From NCBI GenBank assembly GCA_007449985.2, contig VIIQ02000121.1, positions 248,001-312,000 of the forward strand: a stretch of 64,000 nt of DNA, read 5' to 3'. The position numbers were made by a program, and so were the translations under genes. Within the stretch, counting starts at the first letter, position 1. Every line of letters begins with the position of its first letter. Below, piece after piece: positions 11,401 through 22,957 of this stretch. Below the pieces are notes generated by a model. That model had not been told where the DNA came from, made no database searches, and was given only the letters and a program-made list of their open reading frames with translations. Source of the stretch: Desmodesmus armatus. Lineage: Eukaryota; Chlorophyta; Chlorophyceae; Sphaeropleales; Scenedesmaceae.

Positions 11401-12614
11401 CGTCTCCCACAGGCAGCAATTCATGCAGGTCCTCACTTCACAGCACAGATGACGAGGATGGGGATGTGCCAGAAGTGATGCAGAGCTGGCCTGGGGCTGG
11501 AGGCTTGGCACGTGTGGTGACAGGAGGACCTGTGGGTGCGCGAGGCGGTGCCACACGTCACACATGTGTTGTGTGCTTGGAGCGGTACGCTGCAGGAGAC
11601 AAGGTCAGGGTTCTGCCATGCCAGCACAGGTGAGGCGTGCCGGAGAGCTTAGGGTGGACTGCATGGGGCTTCGACTGACATGACATGTCAGGGAAGATGC
11701 GACAGCGTGCATGTTAAGCATGTCAGGGCAGAACCCAGGCTGTGGTGCTTTCATCTGGACCTTCAACAGGGCCGTCACAACGGCTGCATGCGATGACCTA
11801 GTACCCAGCAGTACCTGGCGCTGCTTTCGTGCCAAGACATTGTGGTACTGTAAGCAGGCCCAGCCCAGCGTCCGTTGGTGCTGACCGTGTTGCCATGCGT
11901 CCTTGTGTCCTGTGCTGCAGGTTCCACTCAGGCTGCATCGACCCATGGTTGGCCAGCAGGCGGCTTTGCCCTGTGTGCAAGCACGATGCCAGCACATGGC
12001 CCAGCAACAGCCTGCAGGCAGCCCTGTCAGGCTCGGTCCCCCTGGACACACCACCTGGAGGGGCGGTAGCAGCAGCTGCCGCTGCAGGAGTGGGAGCAAC
12101 TGCTGAGGGGGGTGTCAGCTTGCTGTCGGCACCCCTTCCTGCTGGGATGGTGTCCCTGGTAGGGAGGGGTTACTGGTTTAGGAGGCTCAGGGCGAGGCTG
12201 GCCAGGGCGAGCCGCCGCCGGCAGCAGCAGCAACAGGAGCAGCAGCGGCTATTACTGGGGGCCACAGGTGTCGGTGGTGGGGCTGGTGACGCAGGTGCCG
12301 CGGCAGCAGCAGCAGTGGCTGCTCAGGTGGCTGCGGAGGCTGGGCTGCTGCAGCCGCCCCCTGCTGCTGTCACGTTGGACGTCCGTGGACACCTCCCAGA
12401 GCAGCAGCAGTTGCAGACGTTGCAGTCCCCGGCCCAAGCTCTTGCGCAGCAGCTACAGGCGGGCGGTGCTTCTGCAGGGGCCTCACAGCATGCAGTGCAT
12501 GTGGGAAACGCTGCGCAGGATCTGCACCACCGTCACCAACAGCAGCAGCAACGCAGGCGCAGCGCTCAGCACCAGCGCAACAATTTGACAGAGCCGCTGC
12601 TGCCAGCAGAGTGA
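8459..12614 (+). CDS. PA-TM-RING-H2 E3 ubiquitin ligase (RMR/RNF13-like)
   Basis: Seven phase-consistent exons: 8459-8554, 9079-9186, 9425-9544, 9807-9998, 10261-10431, 10674-11629, 11921-12614; 778 residues. A signal peptide (about 1-24, ALWAVLASVLVLQ) leads into a protease-associated domain (about 30-172) with FGPEVPDDGVDG, ADPEDAC and GASAAIVYDD motifs. A single membrane span follows at about 178-200, a basic stop (GRTRRRD), a disordered cytosolic linker of about 300 residues, and a perfect C3H2C3 RING-H2 (C527, C530, C545, H547, H550, C553, C564, C567) split by the last intron. The tail is Gln/Ala-rich and ends LTEPLLPAE. In plants and animals this family sits in endosomal or vacuolar membranes, with PA facing the lumen as cargo or sorting domain and RING in the cytosol. 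Exon 2 could start at 9022 instead of 9079; both keep phase. Confidence 0.88.
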
Positions 12615-13810
12615 GTTGGCAGCGCAACCCGGCTGGGTGTGGTTGTTGATCGCCATCACTTGGCTTTGTGTGTTTGCGTAAAATGTGTACATGACGTTTT
12701 GCTACCAGCTGGGGCAGTTTGTGACAGGGCGTTGCTGGACCTGCAGTTTTGCTTTGTGCGAGGCATTGAATGGGTGCTGGAGATGCATTCAGGGTTTGGG
12801 TATCAGTGTCCAGCTTGTACACTTTGTAGCATGGCAGTGTGTTGTACATGTAAGTGTCAGTTGATCTGCTATCCAGCGTGTTCCAGCACAAGCTGTTGTC
12901 CGGTCTACCCTTGGCCATACCAGGGACCATATGTATTTCAAAGGGTGCCTGTACCCCGCTCCTGTGGTGGTGGGTCAGCTCAGCCGCTGACTTGTTTGTC
13001 ATGCTTTCACACCTGTTCAGGATTTGGGGTTGAGGTTGTCACAGCTCCTGGCTGTGTGGTGTCTGGATTTGAGGGGCAGTAGTATTGCTGTTGATGTTGG
13101 TTTGTGGGAAGGGTGTTGCCACCAGGATCGCCTACAGTGGCTGCCACCCTGTTGCAACTCTTGTCACCCATTCAATTGCAAGCCAATGGCATGTCATGCC
13201 GTCATGGTCATGGGCAAAATGGCCACCTTGATTGTGATTTTTGTATATGTTCACCTGGGAAGGAATGTTGTGTCTATTTTGTTTTTGCTGTGTTGTGTTG
13301 GGCACAGTTGCTACCTTGCCAGGTGGAGCACTCGCTTGCAAGCCCGTTCTGTGTGTAACAGTCACCCCGCCAGATCGCAAATCAGCACGTTTTTTTTGCA
13401 CCAGGTGATGAAATGGCTATTTCAGATGTTCATCAACACCAAAGCTGACAGTCTTGATCAGCTTTACAGCCTGACATTGAGGTATTCTGCAGGGCTGTAT
13501 GCTAGGCTGGCTGGGTCCATCGTCCAAACACTGGCCTAGCTCCCGGTTGCTCTGTCGGACGCTCCATTCAGGCCTTGTTCCGGTCTTCGTGCTGCTTTGG
13601 TGCCTCGGGCCGGTCAAACTTGGGGCAATTGTGGGACAAGTCCGCCCCAATTCTGGTTCGTCCCACTGGTTGTCACTCTTGCGCTCATGTTGCCAACCTT
13701 GCATTCCTGTCGATTGTTGTTTGGCTGGAGCTACCACGATCGGACCAACCGACAGCTCAACTGTGTGCCAGACTGCACCCTCCAAAGCTTGTAATCCAGA
13801 GGGAATCCAA
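12615..13810. other. Intergenic, about 1.2 kb
   Basis: Between the E3 ligase stop and the glycosyltransferase ATG. It has a T/G-rich stretch (12640-13420) and a run of eight or nine T at 13391. One open frame (13024-13539) lacks domain signals and I do not call it. It probably holds the E3 3' UTR and the glycosyltransferase promoter and 5' UTR. Confidence 0.5.
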
Positions 13811-16800
13811 ATGGCTCCCTCACGAATGAGTTTCCACCTGCGGCGCAGCAGCATACTGGCCCTTGTGCTGCTGTGTGCACACATGACTGTACAGACATAT
13901 GCAGTTGAGATCTGTCTGAACATGATAGCTAAGAACGAGGCTAAAGAGATACTGGATTGCCTTGAGCCATTGGCTTCAGAGCTAGGTGGCTGGACTCTCT
14001 GTGATACCGGTGAGCCATGGGAACTGCCCCAACTGCTTCCACCTCACCTGCGCAGTACTGGTCTGGCATCTGACTGAGGATGGCAGGGAGAGGGTGATGC
14101 CGTCAGCCAATCCAGAGGTACACTTTCTTGCCATTATTTAACTGTATGGCGCACTGCCCCCCCCCCCTCCCTCTGTGCTGCCGCAGGCTCGACTGACGAC
14201 ACTATCACTATCGTGGAGGAATTCTTTACTAAGCAAGCAATCCCAGGCAGTGTTGCAAACCACAAATGGCAAGATTTCGGACACAACCGCAACTTGTGCA
14301 TCAAGGTGGGTCAGACACTCACCAGTCGATACACCTACCTTGTATATGGGTGTGCGGCCCGTGTTGCCAGGCTGCCACCCAGCCCAGCCATCGGTCCACT
14401 TCCGTGCTTGATGCTGTGTCATTATGGGTGGCAGTGAAAGCAGTCAAGCACCCAGCAGATCTGGCTACACATAAAACCTTGAGCGGCACTTCCCTGCAAC
14501 TGCTTGCGTAAATCCCCATGCAGGAGGGCATTGAGTGGAGCAAGCAGCAGGCCAAAAGGCAAGGCTTGAAGCGGGAACACTTCTGCGACTATCTAATGTT
14601 CTTGGACGCTGATCAGGTGGGGCGCAGGGACCACATTCCGATTCTGGATGTTGGGTTGTATTTTTAGGTGATAGCTGGTGCGGTAGCAGGCACACAGTAC
14701 AGCATTCCTTGGGTCTGTAGGTGCAGATGCACATGCCATGCTGAGCTGCACTGAGATGGTACCACGCCGCACTGGGAAGATGTGGTGCAATTTGCATGTC
14801 CACCCAGCATGTGCCACAAGGCTCAACTTTGCTGTAGCGCAATTGCCAACCACTGATGGGCACGCACTGCCTGCAGATCCTGCACCGCCCAGCAGACATG
14901 AAACCTGGAGACCTGAAGGCAAAGGAACTCACCTTGGACGGCTATCACATGACAGTGAGTGGTAAAGACAGCAGTGCAGCTGTTTCAACACGCTTGCTGC
15001 CACCGAATCAAGCGTAGTTTGTGCCAGCCGCTGAAACTGCACTTGCAAGTGCGCGCATACTGGCAGAAGATCAGCACTGATGCGCACCGCTGTGTGTGTT
15101 GCCAGAGTGAGACTCAGCTGAGACAGATGCTTCCAGTCGTCATGATGCCCCAGCATGTATGCATTGGGCCTGCGCTTGGCAGGAGATCCACACATGTGTG
15201 TGGCTTCCTTCGCTGCACCTGCAGGAACGGGGTGTTGGCGTGACGTACACAAACCTGCGTCTAGCATCCACACGCCTGGAGTGGGAGTGGGTTGGTGAGG
15301 TGCACGAGTATGTGCACCGGAAGGATGACAAGTGGGTTCCACAGAACACCATCGAGGGTTTGTGGTTCCACCACGACGCCACGGGTGGTCAGGAAGGCAA
15401 GCGCTTTGTCCGAGATGAGGCTATCTTGTTGAAGGTAGGCCTCACTGGGATTGTTACCAACAGCTGCCAGCCCGTTGCAGCACGGCTCAATCAGGCTTTC
15501 ACACAAGCCAGCAGGGTGTGGTGTGCGGGCCTGGGCTTGCACAGCTGCATAATCATTTGGCAAGAGGTGTGGCGCCGTGTCAACAGTCAAGTCTGAATAT
15601 CTCGCTGAACGCTGCACTGTGCTAGCTGTAGATGTATGTACCTGAACGGGCATATATTGGCATCATTTGTCAAACGAGCGCTGATGGTTTTGTTGACCGC
15701 TGTCTGCTGTACAGGCTGTGAAGCAGCGCCCTACAGACCCCCGCGCCCGCTTCTACCTTGCAAACACGTTCAGGTGTGCCGGTCATGCTGTTGGGCGTTT
15801 TGATTGATTCCATGGCCATCCCCAACATTCAGCCATGACTGGACGTGCAGCCGGCTAGCAATCCTGTGATTCCATGGTGTCCGGTGCTCCATCTGTGCCC
15901 GGCGCACGCTTTGGTGTTCCCCCAGTGCAGTGTAACCACTGCGTTCAGGGGCAGTGCCTGAACCCTAATCCCTAAACCCTACCTCAAACCTGAACCCCTA
16001 ATTCCCCCCTCGCTGCAGGGCCCTTAAGAAGGATGAGGAGGCCATCACTCAATACATTGAGCGTGTCAAGCTGGGTCAGTGGGAGGAGGAGGCCTTCATG
16101 TCGGCACTCAACATTGCAGACATTGCTAAGAAGCAGTGGGAGGAGGGCAAGATTGTCAGCCCACAGGTGATCACAGGTTCTCATGACGACAATGAACCTT
16201 AGTATGTCAAGGGGGTGTGACCCGCCTAGTGTGACCTTTGCACACATACAAGCGCCTGCCGCAGTGCTGGCCTGCTACCCCTGCAACAAGGCTGCAGGCA
16301 ACTCCTGTGTATGCATGGCATATTCAGGGCTGCAGGCAACTGCTGCATATACATGGCATGCCCCTTCACACGTGAGCTTGTTGCACACAGCCCAACAAGC
16401 ACACTGCACAATCAGCACACAGCACCCTATCTGGTCATGGACGCACCGTTGCTTGCAGGTTGCCAACAGTGCAGCAGAAACCAGGCAATCTGCAAGCAGT
16501 GCATGCATCTGGCACGCCACACGAGCCAACATGTGCACTGAGGCAGTAGCTACAGGCTAGGTCCTCACATCTCCGCATCTGCCCTGCCTTGGCATCCACT
16601 GTGCAGGTCCAAACAGCACTCGGCATCTGGGGCTCCCACTTTGTCAAGTCACAAATGACGTCATCAGCTGCCAAGAAGGAGGAGAAGGCTTACCAGGCTG
16701 CACTGAGCAAGGCGGAAGCAGCGGTCAAAGCATCAAAGGACAAGAACAAACAGGAAGACCCTAAAGTCAAGGAGGCCACAAAGGCTGTTGAGGACATCAG

Positions 16801-18488
16801 GAAAACGCGCAAGGAGAGGCAGTTCCCTCTGGTGGCGGCTGCATACATGGCTGCGATTGCGGTGGGTAGCAGGAGGTTTGTGGCTGTGTTAGACACTAAA
16901 CTTGATGACAGGCGATACAACGTGTCTTAGCAGGGCTGCATGGGTGATGCACTGAGTGCCGAGGATGTTGAGCACAGGAGCGCGTGCCTGTCAGTATCAG
17001 GGCAGTCTGGCAGCAAGCAACGGGTGTCCAGCACTGCAGTTTGCTGCAACGCCGTCGCAGCTGGATGCACGGCTGAGGGTATTGACTCTCAAACTTGCAC
17101 AGCTTCCTGAGTCCTGGAAAAATGTCTACCGGAACACGTGGCACGGGTTTACATGCTTTGTCGAGGCCGCCAGCATGGCCATGGTGCATGCCTTGTGTCG
17201 GCTATGCAGCAACAGCCCTTGAAGCATGCGGTGCAGGTGCTCTGCCGCAGACACGAGCCATCACCAAATCCTGTTTTGCTTTTTGCGTTGCAGGTTCTCC
17301 CCTACCGTCCTGAGCCCTGGGTCAGCCTTGCCAAGATGTATCGCATGGAGAAGAATGATCAGGCAAAGTGCTACGCCTATGCAGCAGGGGGCCTCGCACA
17401 GGGCAAGCCACGCCCTGATGCCCTTTTCCTCAGCACAAACGTGAGCGATGCTTCGTCTGCCATCCCTTACAAAGTGGTTGCCTTACAGCCATATGGGGTT
17501 GTTTGTTGCACACGGGCTGGCTTCCAGCTTTGCCCGGCATCATCTTGTCAACAACCCAGCTGCCGCTACTTGCCGCCACCAGTCACTGATCCCACCTTGT
17601 GTGTCGGCACATGCGTTGTGTGTTCATGCTTGCAGACTGCCCGTTATGACATGCTGGATGAGATGTGTGCATGCGCCTACTATGTGGACAATGCGATCGA
17701 GCAGGTGGGGCTGCTGGAACCACACATTCTCAACTTCAATTAATCTGTGTGCATGCCACAGTACACAGGCAGGGGCAGCATGATCTGCGTCTATTGTGGA
17801 CAACGCAAGCATTCCTGCGCTCTGACATAGGCGAGCGGGAAGCTGCTACAATGGATAGGAGGATGCATGGCATATGCAAGGCTCACACAGCGCTCGCAGC
17901 AAATCTGGTGTATATAGGGAAGCATTTCCCATTTTTTTGCTACACTACATCACTGCTGTGTGTTTCTGTGATGTGTGTAGGGCCGCAAGGCTTGCCGGGA
18001 TCTGCAGCAGGTGCTGGTGGCCGACCTGGCACTGCACCCAGCCAACACCTACCTACAGTCCATGCTGGAGCGTGCAAAGGGCAACCTGGGTAAGTGGCCT
18101 ACCCTAATTATGATAAATGGCATGATCCCCGCCCCCAGGCGCTGGTGATCAGAAGTTAGTGTTGTTTTGACACGAGCCTGATTGATGATGTAGACCAAAG
18201 TGCAGCTGCCTGCAACATGCCAAGACTTCCATGCTGTATCTGTTGGACACTGCATACCCTCAACCTGCAGTTGGCCCCATTACTGCAGCTGGCTTGGCTC
18301 GGCTTGGCCATATGTGAATGACTTGCAAACGTGCTTGTTGTTGTGCAGCTTGGTATGCCAAGAAGTCACCAGAGAACGCCTTGGCGGAGGAGTGTCCGGA
18401 TGATGCTGGGGGGCTCTGCAAAGCCAAGAGGGAGGAGCTTCAACTTCCTGTCTCCTCAGCGGTAGAGACGGAAGTTGCCGTGGAATGA
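13811..18488 (+). CDS. Membrane-anchored family 2-like glycosyltransferase with helical C-terminal region
   Basis: Thirteen exons with consistent phases: 13811-14009, 14187-14305, 14524-14616, 14877-14954, 15225-15434, 15715-15773, 16019-16166, 16607-16861, 17040-17183, 17294-17440, 17636-17704, 17981-18089, 18349-18488; 589 residues. A basic N-terminus and hydrophobic segment (about 14-27) form a signal anchor or signal peptide. The GT-A fold follows: ICLNMIAKNE (34-43), CDTGSTDDT (64-72), a GHNRN loop and the metal-binding LMFLDADQ (D134-x-D136), with a WVGEVHEYV acceptor-side motif. The C-terminal half has a Lys/Glu-rich insert and TPR-like helices ending in VLPYRPEPWVSLAKMYR, as in bacterial and algal TPR glycosyltransferases. 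It likely acts in the secretory pathway; the donor sugar and acceptor cannot be read from sequence. The donor of exon 9 (17183) was chosen on phase and fit. Confidence 0.85.
15961..16005 (+). repeat. Interstitial telomere-like repeat in an intron
   Basis: Degenerate units of CCCTAAA (AACCCTAATCCCTAAACCCT and onward) lie just upstream of the acceptor at 16018 in the glycosyltransferase intron. The unit is the plant-type heptamer rather than the TTTTAGGG octamer of Chlamydomonas. Confidence 0.65.
16285..16362 (+). repeat. Two-copy imperfect tandem duplication in an intron
   Basis: Two neighbouring copies of a unit of about 39 bp that begins GGCTGCAGGCAACT and continues to CATGGCAT, inside the glycosyltransferase intron 16167-16606. 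No coding effect is expected. Confidence 0.6.
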
Positions 18489-20226
18489 CGAGGATGCATC
18501 AGCAACACAGACAGCTGGTTGTGTGGTTGTGTCACCCATGGTGCACAGCGTTGTGCATTGGTGGGTCCGCATGTGCTTTGGTTTGGGCCCTCACAACAAC
18601 ATGTCAGGGACAAAGTATAAAAAGGTTATTATTTTGTGGGGTGACACGGGGGGGCCCTAAGATGCCAACCTGTGCAACCTTCCCTCGTTACTTCTCTCAC
18701 AGCGTGACGCGCTGAGAGGTTTGTGCTGGAACATGCACCCTCTGACGCCGCTCAAGCTTGGTGGCTGGAACCGCCAAACCGGCTGGGCCACATATGCTGC
18801 TTCACTGTCCTGATGGGATGTAACAGCGGTTGTGTCCTGCCTGTGGGCTCCTGCTGGAATCTTCTGTCAGCAGCTACGCTGCAACAGCACTGCAGATCAG
18901 ACAGCACAGCACCAACCACCAAAACGATCCTGCCGTTGATGTTGGTGCAGGATGCGCTTATGCCCACGCAGGTGCAGCTTATTACAATGCAGCTCATACA
19001 AGCTCAGCTTGCATGTTCAGTTGGTGGGAAGTAACTGGTGAGGACTGGAGGGAAGGGACTTGGTTGCTTGACAAACCGCCCATAACCTTGATCAAGCAAC
19101 CAATACACCTAATAAACCTTGAGAACAGCCACTCAGACCAACATTCGGCAGGCGCCAGTCTCTTAGGCCTTCTTGTGTGTTGATTCATGGCTGGCCGATT
19201 TTTGAAATGGTGTTCTGCCTCGGCCGAGCGAACAAATGCAAACAAACTTGCATCAAGGTGCCCTCGTACGTCAGGAGACAATGACCACGAAGGAAATGCC
19301 ACACATTCGGCACAGCACTTGCACTCGTGACCTCTGTTTGGCCTGTCACTGGGCAGCGTCTTTGCGCTTTTGAAAATGGACCAGTGTGCGTGAAAGCTCT
19401 TTCTGGTTTTATAAGTGTTTTGATCAGCTGGTACACTTGCCAATCCTCCCCAGGGTAGGATGGTGGCCAATCCGGCGGGGCATCACATAGGCATGCAGTT
19501 GCGGGGCCTGCATTCAGCCTCGGCCCGTTAAGATAGTTGATCAGCACACAGAATAGGCGCTACAACGCAGCTTGTGACCTGTGCGTGCCACAGTTCGCTT
19601 GTGTCTCCTGAAGTTGGCAAACGAGATCTGCGAGACAATCCAGGAAGTTTTGCGCGAGAGCGTTTGACATCGCTTGAAACGTGCATTCAACCTCCTAACG
19701 ATACTATACAGGCAAGTGCCAGGCGGTGCAAGTGTCCTGCAGTGGCCTGTGGAGTACTTTGCAGTTGCAGCAGGGTGAGATTGTTGTTGGGTTGCATCTT
19801 GGCTCCTGAGACAGCCAGACTCTATAGTGGTGATACATTGAGTTTTTCTTTACGCTTCAGCTACCTCTTGTTTTCTAGCTTTGCTTGCTGCAACCCCGGG
19901 GTCACTCCTCACCCACCCTGCAGGGGCAGCTGCACCCTCAAGTTGGGGACCTCAAATATGCATGTGTTCCTTGACATGTTGCCTGTACAGCACCTGCCCC
20001 ATCAAGATCACCCAAGCGCCCTCAGGCTGGAACCAGGCGGTGTGCATTCAAGTACACCAGCTCAAGCCTGCAGAAGGGTGGCACGCCCCGCTGCAGCTGC
20101 GGTAACTTCGCAGGGCCCTCCCCTTTGCGCAGAGGTCCTGTTGCAAGGCTGCTGGTGCATACTTCCACTCCACACCGGCTGCAGGAGCTGCAGCAAGCAG
20201 CACACACAGCTCTCAAACCCAGCAGC
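18489..20226. other. Intergenic, about 1.7 kb
   Basis: The 3' flank of the glycosyltransferase and 5' flank of the Gln-rich gene. It holds a minus-strand open frame (18994-19470) and a plus-strand frame (19574-20395); neither shows a domain or a leader and the second is out of frame with the gene that follows. An A/T-rich TATAAAAAGG-like string occurs at 18616, but it lies 1.6 kb from the next ATG. Confidence 0.5.
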
Positions 20227-22925
20227 ATGGCGGCAGCAGCGCCAGCATCCAGGAAGAACAAGCGAGGCAGCAAGCGCACCACCAAAGCAGCACTCACGAA
20301 GGCAGGCAGCACCGCTGCCGGCACAACAGCCGCGGCAGCAGCAGCTGCTGCTGTGGCCGCACTGCGCGGCCCAACCAACAGCCCCACCCTACTAGATCAC
20401 TCTGGTGATGCAGATGACTTTGACCTCATGTCAGATCTACTGCTACCAGACGACCCACACCTCACTGATGTGCTGGGGCAACAGCCTGTCTCGCAGCACG
20501 AGGCAGCAGCAGCAGCAGTCCCCTCCCCTACTGCGCAGGCATCCTGCGAGCAGCAGCAGCAGCAGCAGCACCAGTCACCTGGCACAGCAGCAGCAGAGGA
20601 AGGCTGCACACCTGCCCCCACACCAGCACCATGCACAGGTCCTGCGGAGCCGATAGCAGGGGTGACGTCACCCCAGCAGCTGCAGAGGGACTCAGAGCTG
20701 GTTCCAGAAGTGCCCACTGTCGTGCGTGGCGACTCTGGTGCGCTGCTGCTGTCTTCGCCTGCAGTAGAATCCTGCAGTGCTGACTGTGTGGCTCATATCA
20801 TGGGCCTACAGCACCTGCAGCCAGCAGATGCAGCAGGACACGGTGCTGACACTACTGCAGCAGCAGCAGCAAAGCAGGCGGGTGCAGCTACAGCAGTAGA
20901 TGACCTCATGGCAGTGGATCAGATCCTAGCAGACCTTGCAGAGGACGGCATGCTGCAGTACCAACCATACCAGCATCAGTACCCACACCCGCAGCAGCAA
21001 CAGCACCAGCAGCAGCAGCTAGCCGGCCTCATGTACAACCCTACCCCCGGGGGACCCCTTCAGGCACAGCACCTCATGTCAGGAGGGTCATCAGGAGGGT
21101 TCAGCTTCCAGGCTCTGTTGATGTCTGAGGAGGGTGCTGCAGGCCAACAGCAGCAGCTGCTGCCGTTGGCAGCACCCCCAGCACAGCACCTGTTCGGACC
21201 TGCAGGAAACCACCCTACTGGTGCCACTGACAACCAGCAACCCTTCGATGGCACCATGCAGCTACAGCCCCTACAGGGTGGCTACAACGGCCACCCTCAG
21301 TATCAGGACAACATGATGATGCAGCTGCCGATGCAGGGCTATCCCATGGATCACGGCAAGGGACACGGCCAGGGACAGTACCCCCAGAGTGCTGGGATGT
21401 CGCTGCTTGGGACAGCAGCTGACGTCCTGCCATTCAACAGCAGCAGCGGCGGCCTGAGTGTGTCTAGCATGGACTACCTCTCACACCAACAGCGCATGAT
21501 GGTGCTGAGTCAGCAGGGGCAGCAGCAGGCACATGCGGCAGCAAGAGCTGAAGAGAAGGCTCGCAGGAAGGATAAGAAACGCCTCAAGAAGCTGCAGCGG
21601 CAGATGCAGCAGCAGCACCAGCAGGGTCACTCACACACCTACCCCATGTACCACCAGGAGCAGCAGCCGTACGTGCAGTCAGGCTTTGGCAGTGGTGCTG
21701 GGATGCCTCCGCTGCACCCTACACACGGGCTGCCGCTGCCTTCAACCCACACTGACTACCCCACACACCTACAGGTGATACTGCCTTGCAATGACTACTT
21801 TCCAGCAAGCAAACACACTCACTTGCAGCACTGTCCCACACTCTCATTACCGGCAATACCGTCACTGTTACTGTTGCTATCACTGTAACATGTTATTTTA
21901 CCATCCTTGATCACCCCCTTTTTCTGCTGGCTGTCAAGGCATTGCTGATCCTAGCACATTTCTATGGAGATGGCACTCTGGCGGCACGGTATTACTATCT
22001 AAGTTAGATAGATACCCAAATGCATTGTGTGCTTGGCTGGCACTCACATATATCCACTCCTACTGACTGCCCAGTGATATTGTCACGCCCCACTCCTGCC
22101 CTGCACCCTTCAGGTCCCACCAGTCGGTGGGCGAGCCACCTCCAGCCATGCCAGGGAAGGCCCAGGGCCCTGGAAACGCACCTCAGCCCCCCACATAGAC
22201 AGCTTCGTCCTTGGCACCAGGAGCAGTACCTGGACAGAACCCCTGACGAGTAGTACCCCTGTGCTGACATCAGCAGTAGCTGCTGACCTAGCAACACATG
22301 GGGGCCCTGCTACACAGGCCGCCCTCCCGGTGTATTCGCCTTACCCGTACAGCCCTGCAGCAGGAGCAGGCAGCGGGGCACAGGGTGGTGTCTACCAGAG
22401 GGGGGCTGGTGGGGTGAGCGGAACAGGAGGGCGCTTTTCCCCGTATGATCCAGCGGGAAGCAGGGCGGCGGCCCTTGCGAGGGCAGCATCATGCGATGGC
22501 CACATGCCTAGTAGTGGGGTTGCTGGTGGTGGTGGTGATGGGCGAGGGAGCTCCACGCCCGGGGGTTATCCTGCAGCCGCTGCAGGGTATGTCCCGTCAG
22601 CAGCAGCAGCAGCAGGTAGGGGCATGAGGCAGTCTGCATCCCTGCCAATGCTGGTGCTGGCAGGTGTTCCTGTGCAGGAGCGGGATGCAGCTGGAAAGCA
22701 GCACGGTGTGGGTCCGGAGGGGCAGCAGCTGGAGGTTCTGGAGGGACTCCCTGTAGGCACAGTACCTCCTGCCCTTGGTGCCGCAGCGGCAGCAGCAGTA
22801 GGTCCTGCTGCTGCTACTGCTGCTGGTGCTACGGATGCACAGCCTGACACTGCGCCTGAATCTCAGCAGCAGTACGGGGGTATAGATGGTACATCCCTGC
22901 TGCAAGCACTCCCAACTGCTGGAGA

Positions 22926-22957
<32 letters not shown>

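Noticed and set aside
13024..13539. 171-residue plus-strand frame with hydrophobic stretches between the E3 ligase and the glycosyltransferase.
   Set aside because: T-rich UTR/promoter DNA gives Val/Leu/Cys by chance; no homology signal and no splice partner.
15961..16005. True chromosome end or telomere.
   Set aside because: The stretch is short, degenerate and inside an intron with coding exons on both sides.
19574..20395. 273-residue plus-strand frame upstream of the Gln-rich gene.
   Set aside because: No ATG-led domain, out of frame with the strong frame from 20227, composition of translated UTR.
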